This document shows, piece after piece, positions 8,075-16,557 of a stretch of DNA of 64,000 bases. The translations under genes were made by a program, and so were the position numbers. Positions within the stretch are counted from its first letter, which is position 1. The number at the start of each line of letters is the position of its first letter. The notes under the pieces were generated by a model. The model was given only the letters and a program-made list of their open reading frames with translations. It ran no database searches and was not told where the DNA came from. Source of the stretch: Robiginitomaculum sp. (GTDB lineage: Bacteria; Pseudomonadota; Alphaproteobacteria; Caulobacterales; Maricaulaceae); assembly GCA_021776615.1 (NCBI GenBank), contig JAJFFO010000001.1, positions 31,948 through 95,947 on the forward strand. The letters are read 5' to 3'.

Positions 8075-8144
8075 GGTGTCATCCCGGGTTTAATCCGGGG
8101 TCCACATAAGCCCCGGATAGCCTCACGGCTTCCGGGGTGACACC
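8075..8144. repeat. Palindromic intergenic repeat with nested hairpins
   Basis: Outer arms GGTGTCATCCCGG (8075-8087) and CCGGGGTGACACC (8132-8144) pair with one G-T wobble. Inside lie ATCCGGGG/CCCCGGAT (8093-8100 with 8111-8118) and AGCC/GGCT (8119-8122 with 8127-8130), giving a cloverleaf-like fold. A truncated direct copy (TATTGGTGTCATC) begins at 8035 and again at 8071. The GTCATCCCGG...CCGGGGTGAC type is common as dispersed intergenic repeats in proteobacteria. It lies just after the fadJ stop and could act as a transcript end or mRNA stabiliser (inference). The remainder of 8030-8256 shows nothing else. Confidence 0.75.
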
Positions 8145-8256
8145 CTTTGGTTTGAACCTGCCAAACAGAAAACCATATATCTAGCGATTGCACGCTTAAA
8201 AAAGCTTTCGCGGTTGAGTGCTTTGCGATACCACACCTTCAGCATAAGGTGGGCCC

Positions 8257-9465
8257 ATGAACGGTAAATCCATATTACTCATCATTGGCGGCGGCATTGC
8301 GGCGTATAAATCGCTTGAGCTTATCCGGCTGTTCAAAAAGTCTGGGGCCAATGTACGCGCCGTATTGACCAAAGCGGGTGCAGAATTTGTCACCCCCTTG
8401 TCGGTTAGCGCACTGACCGCAGAGCCGGTTTACCAAGACCTGTTTGACCTCGATGATGAAGCGCAAATGGGCCATATCCAATTATCCCGCATCGCTGATT
8501 TGATTGTCATCGCTCCGGCGACCGCCGATTTGATGGCAAAAATGGCCCATGGCCTTGCCAATGACTTGGCCTCGACGGTGCTGTTGGCCACCGACACCAA
8601 GGTGTTGATGGCCCCGGCCATGAATGTGCGCATGTGGGAACACCCGGCGACGCAGCGAAATTTGGCGCAATTGGAAGCCGACGGCATCACCCGTATTGGT
8701 CCCGATGAAGGCGACATGGCCTGCGGCGAGTTTGGCTTTGGGCGCATGGCCGAACCCGAGGCGATTTTCAACGCCGCACGCGATTTGTTGGCCGGTGAAA
8801 CCACAGGCCCGCTAAGCGGTAAACACATTCTCATTACTTCCGGCCCGACGCACGAGGCCATTGACCCGGTGCGCTATATCGCCAACCGGTCTTCCGGGCG
8901 ACAAGGTGCCGCCATTGCCAAAGCTTTGGCCAGCTTAGGCGCGAAAGTCAGCTATATTACCGGGCCGGTGAACATTGCCGCCCCGCACAGCGTGACCACC
9001 ATAAAAGTGCAAAGCGCACAAGATATGTTCCGCGCCGTCAATGAGGCTTTGCCCGCCGATGCCGCCATTTTTGCCGCTGCCGTGGCCGATTGGCGGGTGG
9101 ATTGCCAAGGCGATGAAAACCGCAAAATAAAAAAACAAAAAGGTAGAATGCCGGTTTTTAATTTTTGTGAAAACCCGGACATTCTGGCCAGCATTAGCGC
9201 CCTGCCCACAAATAAACGCCCACCTTTGGTAATCGGCTTTGCCGCCGAGACTGACCATGTATTGCCAAACGCCCGGGCCAAATATAAGCGTAAAGGCTGT
9301 GACTGGTTATTGGCCAATGATGTGTCTGGCGATGTGATGGGCGGCGACAATAATCAAGTCACTTTATTAAGCCCGGATGGGGAAGAAAGTTGGCCGTTAA
9401 TGAGTAAAGACGATGTGGCCAAACGTCTGGCTACAAAAATCGCAAAGGCATTGAGTAAACCATGA
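8257..9465 (+). CDS. coaBC: Bifunctional phosphopantothenoylcysteine decarboxylase/phosphopantothenate-cysteine ligase
   Basis: 402 aa. The N-terminal CoaC flavoprotein domain has active-site His73 ([20 protein letters not shown]), [13 protein letters not shown] and the catalytic Cys156 in [11 protein letters not shown]. The C-terminal CoaB ligase domain starts near residue 190 with [24 protein letters not shown] nucleotide binding and a C-terminal Lys-rich loop (KIKKQKG). It joins cysteine to 4-phosphopantothenate and decarboxylates the product in coenzyme A synthesis. Shine-Dalgarno AAGGTGG at 8246-8252. Its stop overlaps the dut start (ATGA), a linkage common in alphaproteobacteria. Confidence 0.95.
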   Translation: MNGKSILLIIGGGIAAYKSLELIRLFKKSGANVRAVLTKAGAEFVTPLSVSALTAEPVYQDLFDLDDEAQMGHIQLSRIADLIVIAPATADLMAKMAHGLANDLASTVLLATDTKVLMAPAMNVRMWEHPATQRNLAQLEADGITRIGPDEGDMACGEFGFGRMAEPEAIFNAARDLLAGETTGPLSGKHILITSGPTHEAIDPVRYIANRSSGRQGAAIAKALASLGAKVSYITGPVNIAAPHSVTTIKVQSAQDMFRAVNEALPADAAIFAAAVADWRVDCQGDENRKIKKQKGRMPVFNFCENPDILASISALPTNKRPPLVIGFAAETDHVLPNARAKYKRKGCDWLLANDVSGDVMGGDNNQVTLLSPDGEESWPLMSKDDVAKRLATKIAKALSKP

Positions 9466-9929
9466 ATCACCAATCGTCGCGGCCGCTGGTCGCCATCAAA
9501 ACCCTGCCGCATTTTAACGACCTGGAATTGCCCAGCTATGAAACCCCGCAATCGGCCGGTGCCGATTTGCGCGTGGCATTGCCGCAAGATGAGCCAATTA
9601 CTCTCAAACCTGGCGAACGGGTATTATTGCCCACCGGGCTGGCCATTGCCTTGCCAGCAGGCTTTGAAGCGCAAATCCGCCCGCGCTCGGGATTGGCATT
9701 AAAAAACGGCATTACCGTGCTCAACAGCCCCGGCACCATTGATGCAGATTATCGCGGCGAGTTAAAAATATTGCTGATCAATCATGGTGCTGAAGTTTTT
9801 GAAATTGCGCGCGGCATGCGCGTCGCGCAAATGGTCATCGCCCCCATTGTGCAAGTAGACTGGATGGCCAGTGTAGATTTACCAGAATCCACACGCGGCG
9901 CGGGTGGTTACGGTTCAACCGGCGTTTAA
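9462..9929 (+). CDS. dut: dUTP diphosphatase (dUTPase)
   Basis: 155 aa trimeric-type dUTPase. All five motifs are visible: SAGADLR near residue 31, [21 protein letters not shown] near 70-90 (Ser of PRSG and Asp of GTID at the active site), the DYRGELK stretch, RVAQMVIAP, and the flexible C-terminal arm [11 protein letters not shown]. It hydrolyses dUTP to dUMP and pyrophosphate, keeping uracil out of DNA and feeding dTMP synthesis. Overlaps the coaBC stop by 4 nt. Confidence 0.95.
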   Translation: MNHQSSRPLVAIKTLPHFNDLELPSYETPQSAGADLRVALPQDEPITLKPGERVLLPTGLAIALPAGFEAQIRPRSGLALKNGITVLNSPGTIDADYRGELKILLINHGAEVFEIARGMRVAQMVIAPIVQVDWMASVDLPESTRGAGGYGSTGV

Positions 9930-9963
9930 CGCCGACTAATGAAGTTTCTGACGGGAGAAAGTA

Positions 9964-10929
9964 ATGACCAATACACCTAAAGACACCGCACATCGCGGAC
10001 GCATTTTTGATGACATGCCAGCGACCATGGGCAATACGCCCTTGGTGCGCTTGTCGCGCCTTGCCAAAGCCAAGGGTGCCAAAGCGGAAATTCTGGCCAA
10101 GCTTGAATTCTTCAACCCGCTGGCATCGGTGAAAGACCGTATTGGTGTCGCCATGATTGATGATTTGGAAGCGCAAGGCGTGTTAAAACCCGGCGGTACT
10201 ATTGTTGAGCCAACTTCTGGCAATACCGGCATTGCCCTGGCGTTTGTGGCGGCGGCGCGCGGCTATAAACTGATCCTCACCATGCCCGAAACCATGTCGA
10301 TTGAGCGGCGCAAAATGCTGACCCATTTGGGCGCGCAAATTGACCTCACCCCTGGCCCCAAAGGCATGCAGGGGGCCCTCGACCGTGCCGACGAAATTGT
10401 CAAGGAAATCCCGGGCGCGGTACTGGCCCGGCAATTTTCCAACCCTGCCAATCCGGCAATACACGAACGCACCACCGCCGAAGAAATCTGGGCCGACACC
10501 GATGGGCAATTTGATGTCTTCATTGCTGGGGTAGGCACTGGCGGTACCATTAGCGGCGTCGCCCGCGCGCTTAAACCCCGCCTGCCCGGCCTTAAAGTAG
10601 TCGCGGTAGAACCCGCCGAAAGCCAGCTTCTTGCCGGTGAGGGCCCCGGCCCGCACAAAATTCAGGGCATTGGCGCCAACTTCATTCCCGATAATCTTGA
10701 CCGGGCACTGGTTGACGAAGTTATTCCGGTTTCCTCCGACGAAGCGTTTGCCATGGCCCGCGAAACCGCGCGGCTGGAAGGTTTGCCTTGCGGCATTTCC
10801 TCTGGCGCAGCGCTTAAAGCGGCGGTGGATTTGGCCAAGCGCGACGACATGGCCGGTAAACGCATTGTGGTGATTATACCCTCATTTGCCGAACGTTATC
10901 TGTCGACGCCCTTGTTTGAGGATGGGTAA
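9964..10929 (+). CDS. cysK: Cysteine synthase A
   Basis: 321 aa fold-type II PLP enzyme. Lys57 in [11 protein letters not shown] binds [22 protein letters not shown] binds the substrate carboxylate; GTGGTISG binds the phosphate; a conserved Ser in LPCGISSGA touches the pyridine nitrogen. It makes cysteine from O-acetylserine and sulfide. Clear Shine-Dalgarno GGGAGAAAG before ATG 9964. It follows dut by 34 nt and may be read with coaBC-dut, which use cysteine (CoaBC). Confidence 0.93.
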   Translation: MTNTPKDTAHRGRIFDDMPATMGNTPLVRLSRLAKAKGAKAEILAKLEFFNPLASVKDRIGVAMIDDLEAQGVLKPGGTIVEPTSGNTGIALAFVAAARGYKLILTMPETMSIERRKMLTHLGAQIDLTPGPKGMQGALDRADEIVKEIPGAVLARQFSNPANPAIHERTTAEEIWADTDGQFDVFIAGVGTGGTISGVARALKPRLPGLKVVAVEPAESQLLAGEGPGPHKIQGIGANFIPDNLDRALVDEVIPVSSDEAFAMARETARLEGLPCGISSGAALKAAVDLAKRDDMAGKRIVVIIPSFAERYLSTPLFEDG

Positions 10930-10944
10930 ACTCTAACCCATAAG

Positions 10945-11008
10945 CACGACTGCGCGTCGGCGACCATTCGCCGCCCCGCCGGAGACCGGCGCGCAGCACC
11001 TCGTCGTG
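10945..11008. repeat. Structured palindromic element between cysK and the HNH gene
   Basis: Nested stems: CACGAC (10945-10950) with GTCGTG (11003-11008), CTGCGCG (10950-10956) with CGCGCAG (10990-10996), inner hairpin CGGCGA-CCAT-TCGCCG (10958-10973) and CCGG-AGA-CCGG (10979-10989). This makes a three-way-junction-like fold, symmetrical enough to form on either strand. It lies between two convergent genes, so a bidirectional transcript end is one explanation; there is no T tract. Confidence 0.6.
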
Positions 11009-11015
11009 AGGCAAA

Positions 11016-11576
11016 TCAAGCCTCCAGTTCGGCGTCCCAATAGAGGAAATCCAGCCAGCTTTCGTGTAAAAACCCGGGCGGAAAGCGCCGTCCCTGTTTT
11101 TGCAATTCAAACGAGCTTGGCCGGATTGGCGGATGCGCCGGGACCATGCCCGCTTGCCGTGGCATACGCCCGCCCTTTTTGAGATTGCACGGCGAACAGG
11201 CGGTGACAATATTGTTCCATTTGGTGGTGCCGCCTTTGGAACGCGGAATCAAATGGTCAAACGTCAATTCCTCGCCAATGCCGCAATACACACAGGCAAA
11301 GCCATCGCGCAGGAATACGTTAAAACGGGTAAATGCCGGTACGCGGTTTTGCGCCACATAGTCTTTCAGCGCCACCACGCTTGGCAGGGCCATGCTGGTG
11401 GTCGGAGAATGCACCAGATGGTCATATTGCGCGACAATACTCACCCGGTCCAAAAATACCGCTTTGATGGCCTCTTTCCAATCGAGCAGCGATAAAGGGT
11501 GGTAACAAAGCGGTTGATAATCGGCATTCAGGACCAAACAGGGCCAGCCGCGTGCTTTTGCGGTTATGGCATTCAT
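11016..11576 (-). CDS. HNH endonuclease
   Basis: 186 aa from ATG 11576 (an in-frame TTG two codons upstream is possible). After an N-terminal LVLNADYQPL motif, the HNH fold is complete: zinc knuckle CVYCG near residue 97 and CSPCN near 130, with the catalytic TFDHLIPRSKGG between them and an N-rich WNNIVTAC. Proteins of this single-domain type are widespread in alphaproteobacterial chromosomes, usually without a partner methylase, and their physiological target is not established. No restriction or phage context here, so probably a housekeeping nuclease. Confidence 0.85.
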   Translation of the reverse strand: MNAITAKARGWPCLVLNADYQPLCYHPLSLLDWKEAIKAVFLDRVSIVAQYDHLVHSPTTSMALPSVVALKDYVAQNRVPAFTRFNVFLRDGFACVYCGIGEELTFDHLIPRSKGGTTKWNNIVTACSPCNLKKGGRMPRQAGMVPAHPPIRPSSFELQKQGRRFPPGFLHESWLDFLYWDAELEA

Positions 11577-11736
11577 CGACAATCCCCGATCGGACGTGAT
11601 GAAGAAAAATGGGGTTTATATCCTTTGAAAGCGCCGGTACTCCTCAACACTCACGCAAAAATCGGCAAGCGTTCCAAACTTGATTCGCTTCACCTTACCG
11701 TATGTTAGATGAATATGTCATGACGAAAACCGGGCT

Positions 11737-12393
11737 TTATGACGCAGGGTCAAGAATTTCTTGCAAAAATTGTCCACCCAGCGCCAAACCATCATGCCCG
11801 ATAGAGTGCGGCACCTTATGGCTGATATGCCAGCGTGTATCGACCCCTGCGCCGCGCAACGCCTCCATAGCCTGCATGCTGAAAGCCACCGGCAACACCT
11901 CGTCGGCGTCGCCATGAATAAGCTGAACCTTTGGCTTTGAAGCAATTTCAGCGGCCAGTTTTTCCGGCGCCGCCAAAGCCCCGGAATAGCCCAATATACC
12001 GGCAATTTTTTGGCGGCGGCGCAACCCCACCTGCAATGCCAGCATCGTGCCCTGACTAAACCCTACCAGCGCCAGACGGTCGGCGCCAAGGCCGGTGCGC
12101 GCCAGTTCGGCATCCACAAACTCGTCCAGTGCCGGGGCGGCGTCGCGGGCCCCTTGGGCGATAATTTCCGGGTTCATTTGCGATAGCCCAAACCATTGAT
12201 AACCGCCCGGCAAGCCCGGCACATTGCCCGGTGCATTGGGGGCGACAAATTCGGTATCGGGTAGCAAATCAGCCCAATGGGGGGCCAAACCAATGAGGTC
12301 TTCACCATTGGATCCATAGCCATGACAAAAAATCACCAAAGATTTGGCGGCACTGCCCGATTTGGCAGGCTGACGCGGACCTGTAAGTGACAT
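11737..12393 (-). CDS. Alpha/beta-hydrolase, phospholipase/carboxylesterase family
   Basis: 218 aa. Esterase of the phospholipase/carboxylesterase (YpfH/acyl-protein thioesterase-like) family: oxyanion strand IFCHGYGSNGEDLIGLA, nucleophile Ser113 in GFSQGTM, acid near Asp164 in HGDADEVLP and His196 in VPHSI. It hydrolyses short carboxylic esters; the natural substrate is unknown. I start at ATG 12393 (AAAGGG six bases upstream); the frame is open much further, but that part overlaps the divergent gluQ gene and has no family match. No signal peptide, so cytoplasmic. Confidence 0.88.
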   Translation of the reverse strand: MSLTGPRQPAKSGSAAKSLVIFCHGYGSNGEDLIGLAPHWADLLPDTEFVAPNAPGNVPGLPGGYQWFGLSQMNPEIIAQGARDAAPALDEFVDAELARTGLGADRLALVGFSQGTMLALQVGLRRRQKIAGILGYSGALAAPEKLAAEIASKPKVQLIHGDADEVLPVAFSMQAMEALRGAGVDTRWHISHKVPHSIGHDGLALGGQFLQEILDPAS

Positions 12394-12489
12394 ATTATAC
12401 CCTTTCGCAACACAAGTAGCGAACTTATCAAGATTGTCATATCGCGCAATCTTTTGCCGCACGCACCAGTATAAGGGTAAATCAGCATA

Positions 12490-13344
12490 ATGCGCAGTTT
12501 CGTCACCCGGTTTGCTCCCTCGCCGTCGGGCTTTTTGCATTTGGGCCATGCCCATAGCGCCTTGTGTGCGTTTGAAGCCGCACGGACGGCAGCAGGCCAT
12601 TTTGTCTTGCGCATTGAGGATATAGACACGGTGCGCTGCCGCCCGGAATTTGAGGCCGCAATTTTTGAAGATTTGCGCTGGCTGGGCCTGAGTTGGGAAC
12701 ACCCGGTACGCCGCCAATCAGAGCATTTTGACGATTACGCAAAAAGCCTGAAACGATTGAACGATTTGGGTGTCCTCTATCGCTGCTTCAAAACCCGCCG
12801 CGAAGTGATGGCGGATATGGTGCGCGCACCGCACGGCGTCGGCGAGGTCTATGCTGGCCCGGCGAACAAAATGTCCACTGCGGAAGAGGATGACCGTATT
12901 GGTGCGGGCCAGCCTTTTGCCTGGCGATTATCACTGGCCGCGGCCCGCGAGGTGCTGTGCACCAATTGGGAGCGGCTGCATTTCATCGAAGAGGGCGCTG
13001 GCCCTGATGGCGAACAAGGCAAGATTACCGCGCGCCCCGAAATTTTGGGCGATGTAATATTAGCGCGCAAGGATATTACTACCTCATACCATCTGAGCGT
13101 CGTCCATGATGACACCTTGCAGGGCATCAACCATGTTGTGCGTGGCGTGGACTTGTTTGAAAGCACCCATATGCACGTATTGCTGCAAAACCTGTTGCAG
13201 ATGCCAACTCCGATTTACCGCCATCATGGCTTGATCAATGATGATAGCGGCAAGCGGCTGGCCAAACGCAATGCGGCAGCCAGTTTGCACACCTATCGCA
13301 AACAGGGCCTGAACCGACAAGACATGCACCAAATGCTGCTTTAG
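12490..13344 (+). CDS. gluQ: Glutamyl-Q tRNA(Asp) synthetase
   Basis: 284 aa, the length of the truncated GluRS paralogue lacking the anticodon-binding domain. The HIGH signature is HLGH at 17-20 within TRFAPSPSGFLHLGHAHSAL; the KMSKS-like loop is KRLAKRN near residue 255. The family charges free glutamate onto the queuosine base at position 34 of tRNA(Asp). Divergent from the esterase gene with a 96-nt spacer. Confidence 0.92.
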   Translation: MRSFVTRFAPSPSGFLHLGHAHSALCAFEAARTAAGHFVLRIEDIDTVRCRPEFEAAIFEDLRWLGLSWEHPVRRQSEHFDDYAKSLKRLNDLGVLYRCFKTRREVMADMVRAPHGVGEVYAGPANKMSTAEEDDRIGAGQPFAWRLSLAAAREVLCTNWERLHFIEEGAGPDGEQGKITARPEILGDVILARKDITTSYHLSVVHDDTLQGINHVVRGVDLFESTHMHVLLQNLLQMPTPIYRHHGLINDDSGKRLAKRNAAASLHTYRKQGLNRQDMHQMLL

Positions 13345-13708
13345 CAGCGTTGCAAATTGCATATTCTAGCGCCGATAAGAGCGGCGGGGATAAGGCTGGG
13401 GGCTTTGCGATATTCGCCACAACAATAAGGGACGAAAAGCGTAAATTTAGCGTCGCCTTAGCCATGCAAAATGCCGCATCAGCTTAACATAAGGGACATT
13501 TCAGGGGCAGGGGTGAGGGTCAAATGATACTGCGCCATATCCCTTGGCTGACCCTTGGCCCTAATACCGCCCATGGGCAATTACCCTCGAGATTAGGCCG
13601 ATATCATGCCAGCGTTTCACACCCATAGAAAACTTATCCACCCCCCGGCGATTGGACGTACAATCATACTCGCTTTGACATTGTGAATAGCTTCTTCCGG
13701 CCCAAAGT
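13345..13708. other. Gene-free stretch between convergent gluQ and SDR genes
   Basis: 364 nt without a convincing reading frame, tRNA or strong hairpin. It contains one DnaA-box-like TTATCCACC and a weak GGGTCA/TGACCC pairing. Possibly decayed sequence. Confidence 0.5.
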
Positions 13709-14632
13709 CTAAGACCCGCCATCAATGGCATCGTCGGTAAGGCGGATTTTTTTTGATTGGCTTTTCATCAATGCGAAAGCAATCGGGTCCGGTAGCAGGC
13801 GCGCCAGAACCGCGATACATTTATTGGCGAAGCCGGTAATGCGCACCGGCACATTGCGCGACGCCGCCTTAAAACCCTCTGCCGCCACTTCTTCTGCCGA
13901 TTTCCACATCCAGCTTGGCAGTTTGGAAACCACTTTACGGGTGTCGTTGACATCGTGAAATTCGGAATAGGTGAAGCCCGGGCACAGCGCCGTGACATGC
14001 ACGCCGGTATGCTGGTTTTCCAAATTCAGGGATTGCGAGAATTTGACCAAAAACGCCTTGTCGGCAGCGTACAGCGTATGACCGCTGGAACCGGGTAAAT
14101 GTCCGGCCAAGGACGCCACATTAATGATCCGGCCAAAGCCGCGCTCTTGCATGCCCGGCAAGATCAGATGCACCAATTCACAAGGCGCGGTCAGCATCAC
14201 TTGAATGAAGGCCGCATGATCAGCCCATTTGGAATAGGTGAAGGTGCCCGGCAGGCCATAGCCGGCATTATTGACCAGACCATCGACAAAGCGCCCGGCA
14301 TCTTTAATTGCTTTCAAGATCGCTTTTGGCGCGCCCTTGGCGGCCATGTCTGCGGCGATGGTGATACTGTCGGCGTCATATTTTTCCTTCAACTCCTTGG
14401 CCAAATGGTCAAGCCGATCCTGCCGCCGGGCGGTGAGTGCCAAATCCCAGCCATGGGCAGCATATTCGCGCGCCAAAGCCGCGCCGATGCCAGCCGACGC
14501 GCCGGTCACCAGCATTAACGGACGGGTCGGACGCTTGTCTTTGGTTTGGGCGTGCTCTGCTTTCTTGGCTGGTGCTACCGGTTTCTCCGGAGTTTTTGAT
14601 TTTTGAGCTAATTTCTTTGTCGAATTGGCCAT
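13709..14632 (-). CDS. Short-chain dehydrogenase/reductase
   Basis: 307 aa classical SDR with a Lys/Ala/Pro-rich N-terminal extension of about 35 residues. Cofactor motif TGASAGIG at 43-50, NNAGYG near 121-126, and catalytic Ser174, Tyr188 and Lys192 (YAADK). An Arg following the first strand (TARRQDR) suggests NADPH preference. The substrate is unknown. ATG 14632 is preceded by AGGAGA at 9 nt; the ATG three codons upstream overlaps that site. C-terminus ends in a hydrophobic segment (CIAVLARLLPDPIAFALM) that may associate with the membrane, as in many DltE/YqjQ-like SDRs. Confidence 0.85.
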   Translation of the reverse strand: MANSTKKLAQKSKTPEKPVAPAKKAEHAQTKDKRPTRPLMLVTGASAGIGAALAREYAAHGWDLALTARRQDRLDHLAKELKEKYDADSITIAADMAAKGAPKAILKAIKDAGRFVDGLVNNAGYGLPGTFTYSKWADHAAFIQVMLTAPCELVHLILPGMQERGFGRIINVASLAGHLPGSSGHTLYAADKAFLVKFSQSLNLENQHTGVHVTALCPGFTYSEFHDVNDTRKVVSKLPSWMWKSAEEVAAEGFKAASRNVPVRITGFANKCIAVLARLLPDPIAFALMKSQSKKIRLTDDAIDGGS

Positions 14633-14786
14633 GGAAAACATCTCCTAATTTTCAGAGTAAATCATGCCCGTACTGGTAAAAATAGCAAGGAGAAGACGCC
14701 TAATTATATCATTATAACGTCCGGCGCTAAAGTCGGGGGTGTAGAAAATTACGAACCTCAATGGAGCGATGTTTCGTCTTCCTCTC

Positions 14787-14818
14787 TTGACTTTAATTAG
14801 TTTTTTTGCTAATTAAAG
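14787..14818 (+). promoter_or_regulatory. Promoter and operator of the SdpR-like regulator
   Basis: CTTTAATTAG (14791-14800) and CTAATTAAAG (14809-14818) are perfect 10-bp inverted arms with an 8-nt spacer. TTGACT (14787-14792) is a good -35, and TAATTA (14810-14815) lies 17 nt further as -10, so the palindrome covers the promoter as an autorepressor operator should. ATG is at 14822, seven bases after the -10, with no ribosome-binding site: likely leaderless. Confidence 0.7.
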
Positions 14819-14821
14819 AAA

Positions 14822-15094
14822 ATGAATAAAACCTTCAAGGCATTGGCGCATCCGGTACGGCGGCAGATTCTTGGCCTGCTGCGGTCGGGGCCGATGATAT
14901 CTGGCGATATTGCCGGGCATTTCGACATGGCGTGGCCGTCGCTGACCAATCATTTGAATGTTTTGAAAGATGCCGGACTGGTGCACAGCGAACGCTTTGG
15001 CACGCAAATCCGCTATCGGCTGAATGCCGGCGCGGCGGAAGAAGCGATTGCCGCCATTATGGCTTTATTGGGCAAAGAGGAGAAAGACGGATGA
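14822..15094 (+). CDS. ArsR-family repressor, SdpR-like
   Basis: 90 aa winged helix-turn-helix: KALAHPVRRQILGLLRSGPM, recognition region AWPSLTNHLNVLKDAGLV and the wing HSERFGTQIRYRL. It lacks the metal-binding cysteines of ArsR/SmtB (no Cys at all) and matches the SdpR autorepressor type. It overlaps the SdpI-like gene by 4 nt (ATGA at 15091). In Bacillus the SdpR-SdpI pair senses and resists the SdpC toxin; no SdpC-like gene is in this window, so the signal here is unknown. Confidence 0.88.
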   Translation: MNKTFKALAHPVRRQILGLLRSGPMISGDIAGHFDMAWPSLTNHLNVLKDAGLVHSERFGTQIRYRLNAGAAEEAIAAIMALLGKEEKDG

Positions 15095-15795
15095 TCAAAA
15101 ATGGTTTGATAGCCTCGGTGGTGTTCATCATTGCCATGCTTGCCTTAAGCGTGTGGGCCATGCCGCTTTTGCCTATTGATGGCCAGTTCGCCACCCATTG
15201 GAATATTAACGGCGAGGCGGATGATTTTAGCGGACGCAATACCGTATTATGGCTAATGCCTGGCATTGGTTTTGCCATGGCCGTGGTGTTTAGCATTCTG
15301 CCCTCTATTGATCCGCGACGTAAAAATTTGCTGCGCTCCGGCCTGCCCTATCAAATCGCTTGGATTGGGATGCTATGCATTTTGGCATTGGCCCATGCGA
15401 TGATGGTGCTCAATGCCACGAAGATCGTTAATCTGGTTGACATAACCACCGGGCCGGACCTGCTGCGCTGGATGGCGGTTTTTGCCGGGGTGTTCGTGAC
15501 CGCCCTTGGTGCGGTTATGGGCAAAATCCGGCCCAATTGGTTTATGGGTGTGCGCACGCCGTGGACGCTCTCCTCCGACCTTGCCTGGGATAAAACCCAC
15601 CGGTTCACTGGCTGGTTATTCATGCTGACCGGATTGGTCACGGTGGCGGCGGCCTTGGTGCTGATACCACGTTGGGCAATGACAATCTTGATTGTGGGGA
15701 TGATCGGCTCCGGATTGTTGGCCGTCATATACTCTTATCTGGTGTGGAAGAGTGACCCGGCACGCGAAACGCTGGTGCCGGATAGTGCCGACTAA
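15091..15795 (+). CDS. SdpI-family membrane protein (DUF1648 plus SdpI domain)
   Basis: 234 aa with about six membrane segments: an N-terminal DUF1648-like part (LPIDGQFATHWNINGEADDF) and a C-terminal SdpI part with the signature GVRTPWTLSSDLAWDKTHRFTG. SdpI is an immunity and signalling protein for the Sdp killing factor in Bacillus; proteobacterial homologues are mostly uncharacterised. ATG 15091 lies in the stop of the repressor gene, with GAGGAGAAA as Shine-Dalgarno inside that gene. Its 3' end overlaps the convergent dedA-like gene by 4 nt. Confidence 0.85.
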   Translation: MIKNGLIASVVFIIAMLALSVWAMPLLPIDGQFATHWNINGEADDFSGRNTVLWLMPGIGFAMAVVFSILPSIDPRRKNLLRSGLPYQIAWIGMLCILALAHAMMVLNATKIVNLVDITTGPDLLRWMAVFAGVFVTALGAVMGKIRPNWFMGVRTPWTLSSDLAWDKTHRFTGWLFMLTGLVTVAAALVLIPRWAMTILIVGMIGSGLLAVIYSYLVWKSDPARETLVPDSAD

Positions 15796-16382
15796 TTTTC
15801 CGAAGGCGTGTCCGGCTTTGACGCGACACCTTTGCGCAATCTGACGCGCACCACTTGCACCAAAATCATGGTGGCAATCAGGGAAATGGCGATAAGCGGC
15901 ACCATGGCTTTGGCCTTCTCGCCGCCAACCTCGCCCAGTGCATGAAAAAGCGTAAAGGTGATGCCGCAATATAGCGCACCGGAAAACACCACCCAAATTG
16001 CAAACTTGCCAAACGGCGCTTTGAAAAACCCGGCGGCCAGATAAACGGCAATACGAGTGCCGGGGATAAAACGAACCGCAATCAATGTATGGGCGAGGCG
16101 CTTTAGCACCTTGTCTTTTGCAGTCTGAACGCCATCCTTTTGTGCAAATTTTTGCGCCCAGCCATGGGTCAAAGCCGCCCGGCCCGCCCAATATTTCCAC
16201 AAATCACTGGCGCTAAGACCAAGCAATAAAGCCGCAAACAACAAAGGCGTTTCGCCAAGACCCAGCGCCGATGCCGAAGCACCACCGATAATCGCCGTGT
16301 CTTCTTGAAAAAACGGGGCCATCATCAGCGCGACATAAATGCCCCACGGATAGGCCTCAAAAGCTGCACTTAGCGCATCCAT
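15792..16382 (-). CDS. DedA-family (VTT domain) membrane protein
   Basis: 196 aa. Several hydrophobic helices and the DedA/VTT hallmarks: an acidic FFQEDTAIIGGA segment in the first half and RFIPGTRIAVYLAAGFFKAPFGKF in the second (Arg/Gly/Pro motif). DedA proteins are inner-membrane proteins, some now seen as undecaprenyl-phosphate or lipid flippases; which lipid this one handles is unknown. A single-gene unit, convergent with sdpI. Confidence 0.85.
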   Translation of the reverse strand: MDALSAAFEAYPWGIYVALMMAPFFQEDTAIIGGASASALGLGETPLLFAALLLGLSASDLWKYWAGRAALTHGWAQKFAQKDGVQTAKDKVLKRLAHTLIAVRFIPGTRIAVYLAAGFFKAPFGKFAIWVVFSGALYCGITFTLFHALGEVGGEKAKAMVPLIAISLIATMILVQVVRVRLRKGVASKPDTPSEN

Positions 16383-16557
16383 GTATTTTGCCTCAAATTA
16401 TGCAACACGATTCGTCTTGGCGTTCTTCGAGAGCAAATTGTGCGTTATTTTCACACTCGACGAAACAGAATAACCTTTGCCCATTGACTTTCAATGCTAT
16501 TACGGCATTTGCACAGTCTGATACTGCTTCCCCATTTCCTTCAATAAGAGAATTTTT

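Noticed and set aside
11016..11576. Restriction-modification or phage-defence HNH gene
   Set aside because: No methylase, no defence neighbours; this single-domain type is common as a housekeeping gene.
12394..12399. TATAAT directly before the esterase ATG as a -10
   Set aside because: The -10 would end at the start codon, so transcription would begin inside the gene. AAAGGG at the proper distance suggests normal translation from a more upstream start of transcription.
13600..13680. DnaA box/origin candidate (TTATCCACC)
   Set aside because: Single imperfect box, no dnaA or AT-rich unwinding region nearby.
14822..15094. Metal-sensing ArsR
   Set aside because: The protein has no cysteine and matches SdpR.
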